A DNA stretch of 64,000 nt. It comes from Anastatus disparis (lineage: Eukaryota; Arthropoda; Insecta; Hymenoptera; Eupelmidae). The notes under the pieces are model-generated. The model did not search any database. It was given only the letters and a program-made list of their open reading frames with translations, and had not been told where the DNA came from. The stretch spans positions 186,001 through 250,000 of the forward strand of contig JAFFSR010000396.1 of assembly GCA_017163975.1 (NCBI GenBank). The letters run 5' to 3'. The translations under genes were made by a program, and so were the position numbers. This document shows positions 54,516 to 64,000 of this stretch, piece after piece (within the stretch, counting starts at the first letter, position 1; each line of letters opens with the position of its first letter).

Positions 54516-55890
54516 TGCGTCAACGGTATCAGGTTTTTTTCTACGCGTCATATAATAAAGCAAAATTTGCAAATGGCGTCGAGCAAGTAGCCGGCGTCAA
54601 AGCGAACAGGCTTCGCGTTGCTTAAAAATTTTTGTATTAAAGATGGCGTTTGCCTATAGCAAACATTAAGTACAACACGTGAACAAAATTTTTTTTTGTG
54701 AAACGAAATTATTGTTACAAAAAATTTATTGAATTTAAAATTAGGAAAATTTTTTTTCTTTCCTTTTTATGATTTTTCGGAAATATAATACAAAATTTTC
54801 TTTAAAAATAAAATTGCGTCTCCACGTGTCCCAGCGAAAATTTTCTTCTTCTCTCTAAATAACGCGCAAATATTGTCGACGTTTGTTAGACACAGAGTTC
54901 AAGAGATAAAAACTCTGCATGCTTTTGTTCGCTTTAAGTGAAAAAGCGAACAGGCATTTAGAATTTATTGAAAATAAAAACGTGCGTTAGTTATATAACC
55001 CTATTGCCGATTAGGTCGTTAGTCATAGTTGCTTGACTTTAATGGTGAGAGAGAAATATTGATTTCAACTTTCGAGGAAGTTGAAATTAGATCAGCTATT
55101 AACAACTCTTTAATATAATAAGAATCTAACCTCCATAAGGGCAAAAAGTAAAATCCTTTTTTTTATATATTTAATATGAAATTAAATTAAATAAAAGTTA
55201 AAATATATTTATATATATATATATTAAAGGGTCTGGAAAATTTGTTTTTCGTGTGTGCATCATTTAATAGAAATTAAAATTTATGATCTTGGTTACGAAT
55301 TACAAATTCTCTCTCATCAAAAATTGCCAACCCGTAGCGTGGCAATTGATCAGCGCAGTGTGTCATCAAGAAAATCAAAAAAATTTCTTCTCGAAGTTTT
55401 CATTTGAAAATTAAACATTTTCGTACACTACACGTTTGATACAATTATATAATAAATAAATTGTCCTTACACAGTTAGGTGTGCGCTTTTAACTAAAGTT
55501 TAAAAGCGCACAGATTTCTGGATTTAATCGAGTATTTTAAAAATTTTAATAACAGTTTTAGTTGAATTTATTTTATGTAATAAATATTAAAACAATAGTA
55601 TTGGAAATTTTTGGTAATAGTTACTAAAATAATAATAGTTATTACTTTTTAACGAATAAATCCAGAAGCCAATACATAATATATATGAATTTTCTTGAAA
55701 TTATATACATATATTTTATCGCTTTTTTATACGTATGTGTGTGGCTTAGTTTCTAACCACACATACGAACTGAAAAATTATTTATTACATAACGCGAATA
55801 CACACACACTGCAAGCGTTTAATAGCGTATTTGCGTGCGATCAGAATAAAAATATAGAGATAGTCAAGAAAGAAGATAAACCAATACAAG
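54516..55890 (+). other. gypsy 5' leader with hairpins
   Basis: 1.4 kb without supported ORF. Hairpins lie at 54926-54951 (GTTCGCTTTAAGTGAAAAAGCGAAC) and 55481-55511 (TGCGCTTTTAACTAAAGTTTAAAAGCGCA). They could act in packaging or translation of the genomic RNA (inference). 55695-55952 is open but overlaps the true gag start in another frame. Confidence 0.55.
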
Positions 55891-57815
55891 ATGGCCACGC
55901 AACAAAAATCGGTCGAAGAGAATTACAAAGCTACTGCTATAAAAGTCCATAAATAGGCAGCATGTTTATCCGAAGATGACTTGGTAGAATCCCTCCAAGC
56001 ATTGGAATTAAAGCAAGAAGGATTACTTTATGAACAGTCACATCGAGTAATACGTTAGGTAATTATACAGCAGTAGACTTTGAGGAGTCAAGCTCTGCAG
56101 AAAACGAAGAAGCAACAGGACAACACTGCCATTCGGTCAAGCAAGAATTCATACAAAAAACAATATTCGAAAGGACAGGGTCTACGATCTTGGACGAAAA
56201 CGTAGACCCAAACAAGGAGCACCCACCCACCTTATTACGTAATGACGAAACGGTGGTGAGAAATTTAAATGCTACGTTAAGTAACGTTACGCAAAGTGAA
56301 ATGCGTAACGATCAGGCACCACTCGAAAATCCCCAAGAACAACAAGGACAAGAAATAGCCGTAAATGTCTCGAATATACCTAAGGAATTACTAGACTACC
56401 TTACTGCAATACATAACCAAGTAAAAGACGTGTCGTCTAAGGTAAAAGGAATGGCAACTACAGTGGATTCGCTATCACTAAAAGTGGAAGTGCTGTCACA
56501 GCCGAAATCTTCGAGCACACAGCTGTTCGATCAGGCTACAGGTGAGGTAACACCTAGACGGGAAAACGTCTAAGGAAATAAAAGTACCGAACAGCACGTC
56601 AACTTTCGTGATACATTAAGCGTACATTACGCTAACAGTAGCAGCCCATTAGATAACCAAGAAAATAACAATGCAAGTGCAAATGCACTAAGCTATGGAA
56701 ACCGAAATAATTTGTCAACTGGTACTACAGGTGCACGTACAGTCGAGGGGGGAGGGACCCCTCACACTGCAAATGGTGCGACGGTTAACGTTGATCAGAC
56801 CAGGCACAGTGATCGAACAGCAAACGCAAATAAAACCACAGACGTGGGTCATATAGTGCGCCGCTGGAACGTTACATTCTCGGGTGGACGAGGCCAAAGC
56901 ATAGACCTCTTCTTAACGAGAGTTGAAGAGTGCAGAGCACTTGCTAAACTCAGCGAGAGCGACTTACTATCCTCGCTCTCCGAACTGCTAACAAGAGTTG
57001 CTGCCACTTGGTATAGGAATAATAGACACTCGTGGCAAACATGGGCTCAGTTCAAAGAAGCAGCATTACGTTGGTATGGCCACAGCAGACGCTTTCAACA
57101 AAGATTGTTAGCAAAAGCTAACGCACGCACGCAAGGCAAACACGAGCCTGTGCGTGACTTTATAACCTATCTGCAGTCTATAGTCTTAAAGCAAGTGCCT
57201 TTGCCAGACATAAACCAACAGCTCGATTTACTGCATCGCAACCTATTACCGGAAATTCAGAGAATGGTAAGAAGAGATGAAATAGTAGACATCGAATCAT
57301 TATTGGAAAAAGCTGCAGAAGCTGAACTGACGCTTGAGGCGAAGAGGGTCTATAGACCACGGCCTCCGCCGGAACAGTCCTTATTTCCTGATGTCGCTTA
57401 CCGTCCATCAAGCAAGCCTAGAGACAGTAAGCCACAAGTAGCAGCCGTATCTGATAAGCAGGTATCTGCTGAGCAGTTAAATTTTGGGGAGGTACTAACC
57501 CAATTAGCAAAAGAGATGCGTGAACTTAGGGAGGCTTTTGTAAAGCAGCAAAAGCCTAATGAGGATAACGCACAAAAATCTCTACTGCCTAACTCATCAC
57601 GAGGAGATTCTCCTAAGAGACGACAAAATTTTAAGAGACCACCTTGAAAACCCAATCTAGGGCATGGTAACTCCGAGCAGCAAAGTCAAAGCCAGAAAGA
57701 GAATGAAACTGAAAAATCAAGTAATGACAAAGCTGATGGAGGAAAGCAAAGAGGTATAAAAAACTGAAATTCTAATCTCAATTGTTACCGCTATGGGCTA
57801 CCTGGCTACACACAA
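55891..57815 (+). pseudogene. gag: gypsy Gag, decayed
   Basis: ATG 55891 (MATQQKSVEENYK) meets a stop at 55954 and a frameshift near 56040. The main frame then runs to 57647 with a stop at 56571-56573. The capsid-like region at 56850-57340 has WNVTFSGGRGQSIDLFLTRV, AATWYRNNRHSWQTWAQFKE, a QQRL block and VRDFITYL, typical of gypsy capsids. Beyond 57647, in the same frame, lies a degenerate zinc knuckle CYRYGLPGYTQWSC (about 57783-57824). Its second Cys and its His both read Tyr, so RNA binding would be lost. Gag would assemble particles and package RNA. Confidence 0.87.
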
Positions 57816-60800
57816 TGGTCTTGCCCACAACGTGCGGGAAAAGGGCAAGGGAACAAGTAGACGAGGTACCTACTGTTCCCAACGAGGATTATGAGACCTC
57901 AGAACTCTCTATTAAAAAGATGGTAGACAAAAAGTTACCGGGAACCCTAGTAGCAGAGCAGAGCAAGTCTCGCACTTGTCAGGCAGAGACAAGTGATCAG
58001 GAAGAGCTTCTACAATCAGATATCGATGATGAAGCTCGATGGTGGCTCACGGTAGTGATCGGAGATTACCGTATAAGGGCCTTGTATGACCCAGGTGCAT
58101 CACGTACAGTGATGAATTCTATAGGTTTGCAGTTGGCAGCTGCATGTAATGTGCCTTTGATACCAGCTACGGACAGATTCGCTAAAGTAGCAGATGGTAG
58201 ATCATGCTTACTAGTAGGTTATGTTGACTTACCGTTTACTGTGGGTAGAATTACAAAAACGATCCGTTCTGCAATTATGTTTAGCTTGGACGAAGAATGT
58301 TATCTAGGTGGCAACTTTATACGAGCATTTAAGGCTATCTTCGATCCGTGCGAAAATAAACTTTCCTTCAAAGGTACAAATGTGAAAGTGAATTTAGAAA
58401 TCGCTGCGCTTAGGCAATTGTATGCTGTTAAATTAGGCTCAGTCGGTTTGGCTGACGTATCCGCAGCCGATCGTGCTCAGGTAAAAAGACTAGTTACAGA
58501 AATATTAGGAGAAGATGATATTCCTATAGGCTGTACAGACTGGATCGAACATGAGATCGATACAGGCTCTGCACGACCTATTAAACAAAAATATTATCCT
58601 GTTTCTAAAAAAGTCGAAGAGTGGATGCACGAGCAGGTTAATGAGATGCTAGCTGCAGACATTATTGAACCTTCAATGAGCGGTTGGTCAAGCCCGGTGG
58701 TTCGGGTTAAGAAACCAAATGGCAAGTTCAGATTTTGTATTAACTTTAGGAAAGTTAATGCAGTTTCAAAACCTGATGCGTATCCATTGCCAAGAATGAA
58801 TGATATTTTGCGTAAATTGCAGAAAGCAAGATACATCTCTACAATGGATTTGAGCAGTGCGTACCATCAAATTAGGATAAAAGAAAATTCACGTGCTCAA
58901 ACGGCATTTACAGTACCTGGCATGGGCCTTTCCAGTTTAAACGTATGCCGTACGGCCTGAGCCACGCTGGCGTCACCTTTCAGCGATTAATCGACAAGTT
59001 TATAGGACCAGAACTCAAGCTATTCGCATTCTCATACCTGGATGATATAATCGTAGTAACTGAGACCTTTGCTGAGCATATGAAATGGTTAAAGAAGATA
59101 TTACTCCGCATAAAGGCAACAGGTCTCACGATCAGTCACGAAACTCTACCGAGAAGAGGTCAAATATCTGGGTGTTCTGGTGAATAGAGATGGATTTAAG
59201 CCAGACCCAGAAAAGATAAAACCCATTATTGAATACCCAGCTCCTAAGAATTTAAAACAGCTGAGGCGTTTCATGGGTATGGCCTCGTGGTACAGGAAAT
59301 TCTTGAAAAATTTCGCCACGTTAGCAGAGCCATTGGCGAGGCTTACTAGAAAAGACTGCAGATATGTATGGTCAAGCGATCAGGAAATCGCTTTTGATCA
59401 AATAAAAGCTTCAATTGCATCTGCTCCGTTATTACATCGACCGCAGTTCGATTCGCAATTTGTTATACAGACAGATGCTAGCGACTCAGGCCTAGAAGCA
59501 GTACTTCTACAAGTAGTCAACGACGAAGAGCGAGTATTGGAATTTGCTAGTCGTACAATGTCCAGTGCAGAGCGAAACTACAGCGTAACAGAAAGAGAAT
59601 GTTTAGCCGTTATATGGGCTGTCAAAAAGTTTCGTTGCTACATTGAAGGTTATGACTTTAAAGTCATAACCGATCATAGTAGTTTACGTTGGTTATGTAA
59701 TTTACATAATCCAACGGGCAGGCTAGTGCGATGGGCGCTGGAGCTGCAAGGTTACTCTTACACTGTTGAGCACAGAAAAAGTGCATTGAATTATGTGCCT
59801 GATGCATTATCACGCATGCACGAATATTCAATGGAATGCAACACTCACTTAAGTGCACTAAGTTGGGCGTTGCAAACGAATGATGCGTGGTATAAGTCTC
59901 TGCTTCAGCAGGTTATCAGTAAACCTGATGACTATCCAAGATGGAAGATGGTTGGAGATCAATTGTACCGCTATGTACCGGACAGGCTCACTAAAGCAAC
60001 AATGGGAGACGATGACGCATGGAAACTCGTCGTTCCCAGTGAAAATCGAGTAGAAGTACTGCATGAATGCCCAACGAGCCGACAGCTGGCCACTTAAATC
60101 GTGATAAAACAATAGCTCGCGTAAAGCAATATTATTACTGGCCATATATAGAGAAAACAGTGGCACAGTACGTTAAGAGTTGCGAGATCTGCCAGCAATG
60201 TAAGGTAGAACAAAAATTACCTGCAGGCTTGATGGGCAGAAGAGAAATCACAGGCCCATGGAAGGTTGTTGTGGGTGACGTAACAGGTCCTTTTCCAAGG
60301 AGTAAACATGGTTACGAATATGCCTTAATTTTTGAAGACGTATTTACCAAATGGGTGGAGTGCATACTGATTAGGAAAGCGAATGCACCTACGATCTTAA
60401 AAGCACTGAAAGAAAGGATTATTCTAAGGTTTGGTGCGCCTGAGATTTTCTTATCTGATAATGGATCAGAGTTCAGGAATTGCATGGTAGATAAATATCT
60501 AAATGAAACAGGTATTTGTCATAATACTACTCCGTCGTACCACCCACAGGCCAATCCGGTAGAAAGGATAAACCGGACAGTTAAAACAATGATTATTGCA
60601 TTTATTGATGAAAATCATCGCTCATGGGACGCAAAGTTACCAGAGATTATATTTGCATATAACACTGCAAAACAGAGTACAACAGGTGCAAGTCCTGCAT
60701 TGTTAAATTATGGTAGGCAGCCAGTACCGCATAACTCGCTGAAAAGAAAAGAGGACAAATCTGCTCAAGAGAATGAGCGGTTACAAGAAGTAACGAACTG

Positions 60801-61485
60801 GCAAAATCGCGTAAGTAAATTACCTTAGCAACATGAACAGGTAGTGGATCGTGCACAGACTGCTCAACAAAAGCAAGCTGATGCATACGATACGGGCCGA
60901 AGAGAAGTAGTATATAATATAGGAGATTTAGTATGGAAAAGGAATAAAATACTCTCTTCAGCGGCTCAGGGCATTGCAAGTAAGCTTGCACCGAAGTTTG
61001 TAGGCTCATATGTAATCACGGCTAAATGCGGCTCCAACACATACAGATTAATAGACCAGGATAGTAATGCGTACGGCTCTGTTCATGTTAAGCAGCTAAA
61101 ACCGTACATAGCACGGCAAGAAGACAAATCATCATCTCAACCACCGGTGGAACTAACTCATGCCAATGAGACGATGAGCGACCCGTCTCTTGCGAGCGAT
61201 GCGACTCCGTGTGCCGACGGAGGCTCGGGCTCAGGTTGCGTACGACCGCTTGCGAGTGGTGATACTCCCCAACTCGAAAAACCGAATAGGAAGCAAGGTC
61301 GTCCGCGTAAAACAGCCATCGTTGTAACACGAACAGTAAAGCATATGCGTAAAGCTGAGCCCGAACCGATCAGGCGTAGGCGTGGTAGGCCAAAAGGTTC
61401 TACAAATGTAAAGCATAGAAAACGTAACCGACTTTGCACCGAGGAAAACGCGTGCGCAACGAATGAATACACAGTGATAAAATAA
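57800..61485 (+). pseudogene. pol: gypsy Pol: protease, RT, RNase H, integrase with AT-hooks
   Basis: Protease ALYDPGASRTVM (DPGAS instead of the usual DTGA or DSGA) lies at about 58080. The RT spans about 58480-59200: MDLSSAYHQIRI, a frameshift near 58930, then YLDDIIV at 59035-59055 and a second frameshift near 59145. RNase H at about 59450-59810 has TDASDSG, TERECLAVIWAVKKF and DHSSL. The integrase has a zinc module (HLNRDKTI, CEICQQC) after a frameshift near 60070. Its catalytic D lies in VVGDVTGP, D in FLSDNGSEF and E in NPVERINRT. A stop at 60826-60828 precedes a VYNIGDLVWKR/GSYVI tail and two AT-hooks (QGRPRKT, RRRGRPKGS). This order is diagnostic of Ty3/gypsy; three shifts and one stop kill it. 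Confidence 0.92.
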
Positions 61486-61579
61486 CAAACGCATTAAACT
61501 TGCTCAAAGCATTAACGGCACACCTTCCGCACGCTAAGCAGAGCAGCAGAACCCGGTTATGCTGCCTCTGGCGGAGGGG
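61486..61579 (+). promoter_or_regulatory. Pol end to 3' LTR, with purine tract
   Basis: 94 bp with no room for env. GGCGGAGGGG directly before TGTCACGG is the probable plus-strand primer. Confidence 0.7.
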
Positions 61580-62520
61580 TGTCACGGTATTCTACCGTGT
61601 TCGAATCTTGCGCGCTTAGGTAAAATTAATTGACACGCGCTCAGTCATATACCTCGTATAAGTTACGTCAAGAAGCATGTAACTCGATGAGCAGCGCGCG
61701 CGCGAAGAGCAAGAAAGCCACGTTGCGAGATAGAACATTTCCGGTGGTTCATCATCGCACACGTGGCTCATATATTCCTGAACTGCAAGGGAGACTTTTT
61801 CTAACGGCCTACAAGCACGCATCTTAGTTATATTTCTCGGCTCAATTTGAGTTTTAATTTGATTAATTTGTTGGTGTAGTGCCGCGTATAGTCTTGTGTA
61901 GAAAAAGAAAAAGGAGATCGCTGCTCTAAAAAAACACGAGCATCATCCTCCGGCTGTGCATAATTTGGCTTGGCTGTCTTCGACGAGTCGCAGCGATCAG
62001 GGAATCTTTCCTTGCTTGGCTGTTCTCCGAGAGCCTCAACGACCAGGTTGTGGTGTCCGGTCCGTATCGTTGGCCAACGGCGGTATATCTCCGGCGTATG
62101 TATTGCTATTATCAAGGAAGCTTCTACGCGTATTTGTAAGTTTATCTTATTATATCTATTTGGCTAAGATTTCTTTCCTCGAGGAAATCTTAGCATAGAG
62201 AGTGCGCGCGTTCATTGTAATATCTTAAGATAATTTAGTTCGCGTCGCGTTCCCCCTTAGAATTATCATTATTAACTCTTGTTCTTACTTTATCTAAATT
62301 CATTTTGTTGTATTTTTTTCTTTACATATTTAATAAATTCACATTAAGTTTAAAGACCTGTATCAATTTGCTTACCCCGACGCCTCCGCGGACCTTATTT
62401 TTAATATCATATAATATATATATTTTTGTGTAAAATAAGGAAAACTCTTGACTTAGCAGAATTTAATATTAAATTAATAGCTAATATATCTTTTTTGTAA
62501 CGGGCAAAATAACCGTCACA
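61580..62520 (+). repeat. gypsy 3' LTR, 941 bp
   Basis: Matches the 5' LTR except for scattered substitutions and the missing ~196 bp after AAAATAAGGAAAACT. Followed by GCTT. Confidence 0.95.
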
Positions 62521-62885
62521 GCTTAAAATTTTATGTAAACATATATTAAATTTTAGGTAACTTTATCCAAGCTTAATTTTATGCACTCGCTTAAATATTC
62601 ATGTAAAATGAATAAAATTTCATGCAGAACTACATTGAATTTCTAGTGATTCACGTCTCGACTTTTTAGTGTATTTACATGAAGTTCAATGCTAATGTGC
62701 TTTAAACTTTTTGTGAAAATGTATAAAATTTCAGATGAGCTTTTCTAAACCTAAATTAATGTACTAGCTTGAATATTCATGTAAAATACATAAAATTACA
62801 TGTTTAATTGCATAAAATTTCCATAAAATTCATATTCTTTCTCCCATTTTTTAATGTATGACCTTAAGATTTTGTGTAATATGCC
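62521..62885 (+). repeat. ~180-bp tandem repeat flanking the gypsy element
   Basis: Two units (about 62521 and 62698) share GCTTAAA/GCTTTAAAC, ATGTATAAAATTTCA, TAATGTACTAGCTTGAATAT and TTTTTTA.TGTA. The upstream part of the same array is at 53150-53347, so the element landed in it. Confidence 0.75.
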
Positions 62886-63429
62886 TAGAATTTTTGGAAA
62901 AAGTTTTGTCAATTTGACTGTAATGCTTCCTGGTAGAAACGTTAAGCATATATTCAGTATATCATACCGACGGTCGCGATCTTATGCTGATCGATATCTT
63001 GATAAACCGTAGTACCGATTCATCAATTATTCTGATGGTATCGGAAGGATATCGTCAGCCTTCTTATTATATTTTATCTAAGAAACATAATAAAAAATTT
63101 AACAAAAATATATAATAAATAATAATTAGGAAATAAATATATAATAAATAATAATTGAGCCAGAAATGCAGAGAACTAGTAATGCGATGGGCAAGAACCC
63201 CATAGCGAGAAGGCCAGCTGTTGGCGGCCGGCTGCGTAAAAAAATAATTATTAATTATCCTATCTTATATTATATTAAAGAGAAACCACTTTTTTCCGTT
63301 TCTCCGGATCTCCAGTTCTCCGGTTCTCCAGTTCTCCGCATTTTTTAAATGTGTCTAATCTTATCATAATAAAAGTGGAAATTTTTTATTGGGTCCTTTA
63401 TAATTAGTACTCATTAGTCGAAACCTTTC
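62886..63429. other. Mixed spacer with small CTCC repeat
   Basis: CCTGGTAGAAACG near 62933 recalls the ends of the 6951 element. 63298-63342 is a run of TCTCCGG.TCTCCAGT units. No gene seen. Confidence 0.5.
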
Positions 63430-64000
63430 TTTTGGCCATATTTTTTTGAGCCTTATATTATTTTGGACCCTATATTTTTATTCAATGCCTATTTTTTTGG
63501 GCCCTTCTTTTTTTTTATTCTTATATTTCCTTGGGCTTTATAATTTTCTGAGCCTTATTTTTTCGGGCCTCATATTTTTTGGGCTTAATTCTTTTTTGGT
63601 GTCTATATTTTTTTGGGCTTCATATGTTTTCGGACCCTTTATTTTTCTGGGTCTTATTTTTTGAGCCTGTTATTTTTTTTGGCCCAATTTTTTTTCGATT
63701 CTTATATTTTCATGGGCTCTATATTTTACGGGCCCTACATTTTTTTGAGCCCTATTTTCTTTAGGCCTCATATTTTTCGACCTCTTAATTTTTGGGCCTA
63801 ATATTATTTTAATATCTATATTTTCTTGAATTCTATATTTTTTTGAGCACTATATTTTTCTCGGCCTTATATTTTTCGGGCCCTACATTTTTCTGAGTCT
63901 TTTTTCTTTGGGCCTCTTATTCATGTAGGCCCAACATTTTTTTGATTTTCATATTTTTTTAGGCTTTATATTTGTCTGGGTCTTATTTTTTGGGTCCTAT
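63430..64000 (+). repeat. ~21-bp minisatellite TATATTTTTTTGGGCC, runs off the edge
   Basis: More than 25 degenerate units of TATATTTTTTTGGGCCCT/TATTTTTTGAGCCT. It produces long repetitive F-G-L-Y open stretches in several frames, which are not genes. The array is cut by the window end. Confidence 0.92.

Larger units (their letters stand above)
53348..62520 (+). mobile_element. Ty3/gypsy retrotransposon, full length with GCTT duplication
   Basis: LTRs (53348-54494 and 61580-62520) start TGTCACGGTATTCTACCGTG and end GGCAAAATAACCGT.ACA. GCTT flanks both sides (53344-53347, 62521-62524). The primer-binding site follows the 5' LTR and a purine stretch precedes the 3' LTR. Order is gag, protease, RT, RNase H, integrase; there is no env. 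The LTRs differ by about 6% over their first 280 bp by eye, plus one large indel, so the insertion is not recent. Multiple frameshifts and stops make it inactive. Confidence 0.95.

Noticed and set aside
61486..61579. env gene or infectious errantivirus-like third ORF in the gypsy element
   Set aside because: Only 94 bp separate pol from the 3' LTR; no third ORF exists.
63446..63801. F/L/Y-rich ORFs resembling membrane proteins
   Set aside because: Translation of the TATATTTTTTTGGGCC minisatellite in overlapping frames.

Overview
The window looks like repeat-rich, heterochromatin-like sequence from an insect-type nuclear genome. It is very AT-rich and contains TTAA-, TA- and 8-bp-target-site MITEs, a Helitron, copia and gypsy LTR retrotransposons, a truncated LINE and many minisatellites. 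No intact host gene, rRNA or functional tRNA was found, and nothing points to a bacterium or an exogenous virus. An arthropod is likely and a hymenopteran plausible, but the sequence alone does not fix the order. All identities come from reading motifs by eye; no database search was run.

Layout, left to right. At 1-1280 is a decayed Helitron Rep gene (minus strand) split by a near-perfect palindromic element flanked by TTAA. At 2940-4155 is a TIR-bounded element with a broken zinc-binding protein. 5172-5398 is a hAT-like MITE with an 8-bp duplication. 5850-9320 holds foldback MITEs of two related TTAA families, a reiterated GGTCACTTCAGGAGAGAC motif and a 71-bp repeat pair. 9380-12050 is AT-rich low-complexity DNA interrupted by a gypsy LTR copy at 10118-10944. 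13552-14599 is a TA-flanked TIR element whose empty site survives in a paralogous repeat at 41.3 kb. 14902-15215 is a 97-bp minisatellite. 15627-21957 is a copia element, complete at both ends (ATATC duplication), whose RT/RNase H region is missing. 22576-23810 and 25334-26075 are further MITEs.

The most unusual part is 26.8-39.4 kb: a giant, diverged inverted repeat with about 2.3-2.6 kb of net homology per arm. Its arms contain, in mirrored order, a ~335-bp repeat, a tRNA-like module, and a ~50-bp GTCGCT/AAGCTT minisatellite. Later insertions sit asymmetrically in the arms: two MITEs in the left and a solo LTR in the right. The opposite arm supplies the empty site for at least one of them. 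The interior carries a decayed minus-strand gene with four C2H2 zinc fingers, followed by exon-like segments with short introns.

41.5-50.9 kb holds two copies, in inverted orientation, of a transposon-like gene of unrecognised superfamily. One copy is split by a 4.3-kb insertion that contains a 21-unit ~105-bp minisatellite of palindromic units and another long inverted repeat. A 5'-truncated LINE RT (minus strand) follows at ~50.93-52.81 kb. A gypsy element complete at both ends (GCTT duplication) occupies 53348-62520, with decayed gag and pol, no env, and two AT-hooks at the integrase tail. It sits in a ~180-bp tandem repeat. The window ends inside a ~21-bp TATATTTTTTTGGGCC minisatellite.

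The window is therefore a stratified record of nested insertions. Several insertions can be ordered in time and their target-site rules checked from empty sites inside the window.
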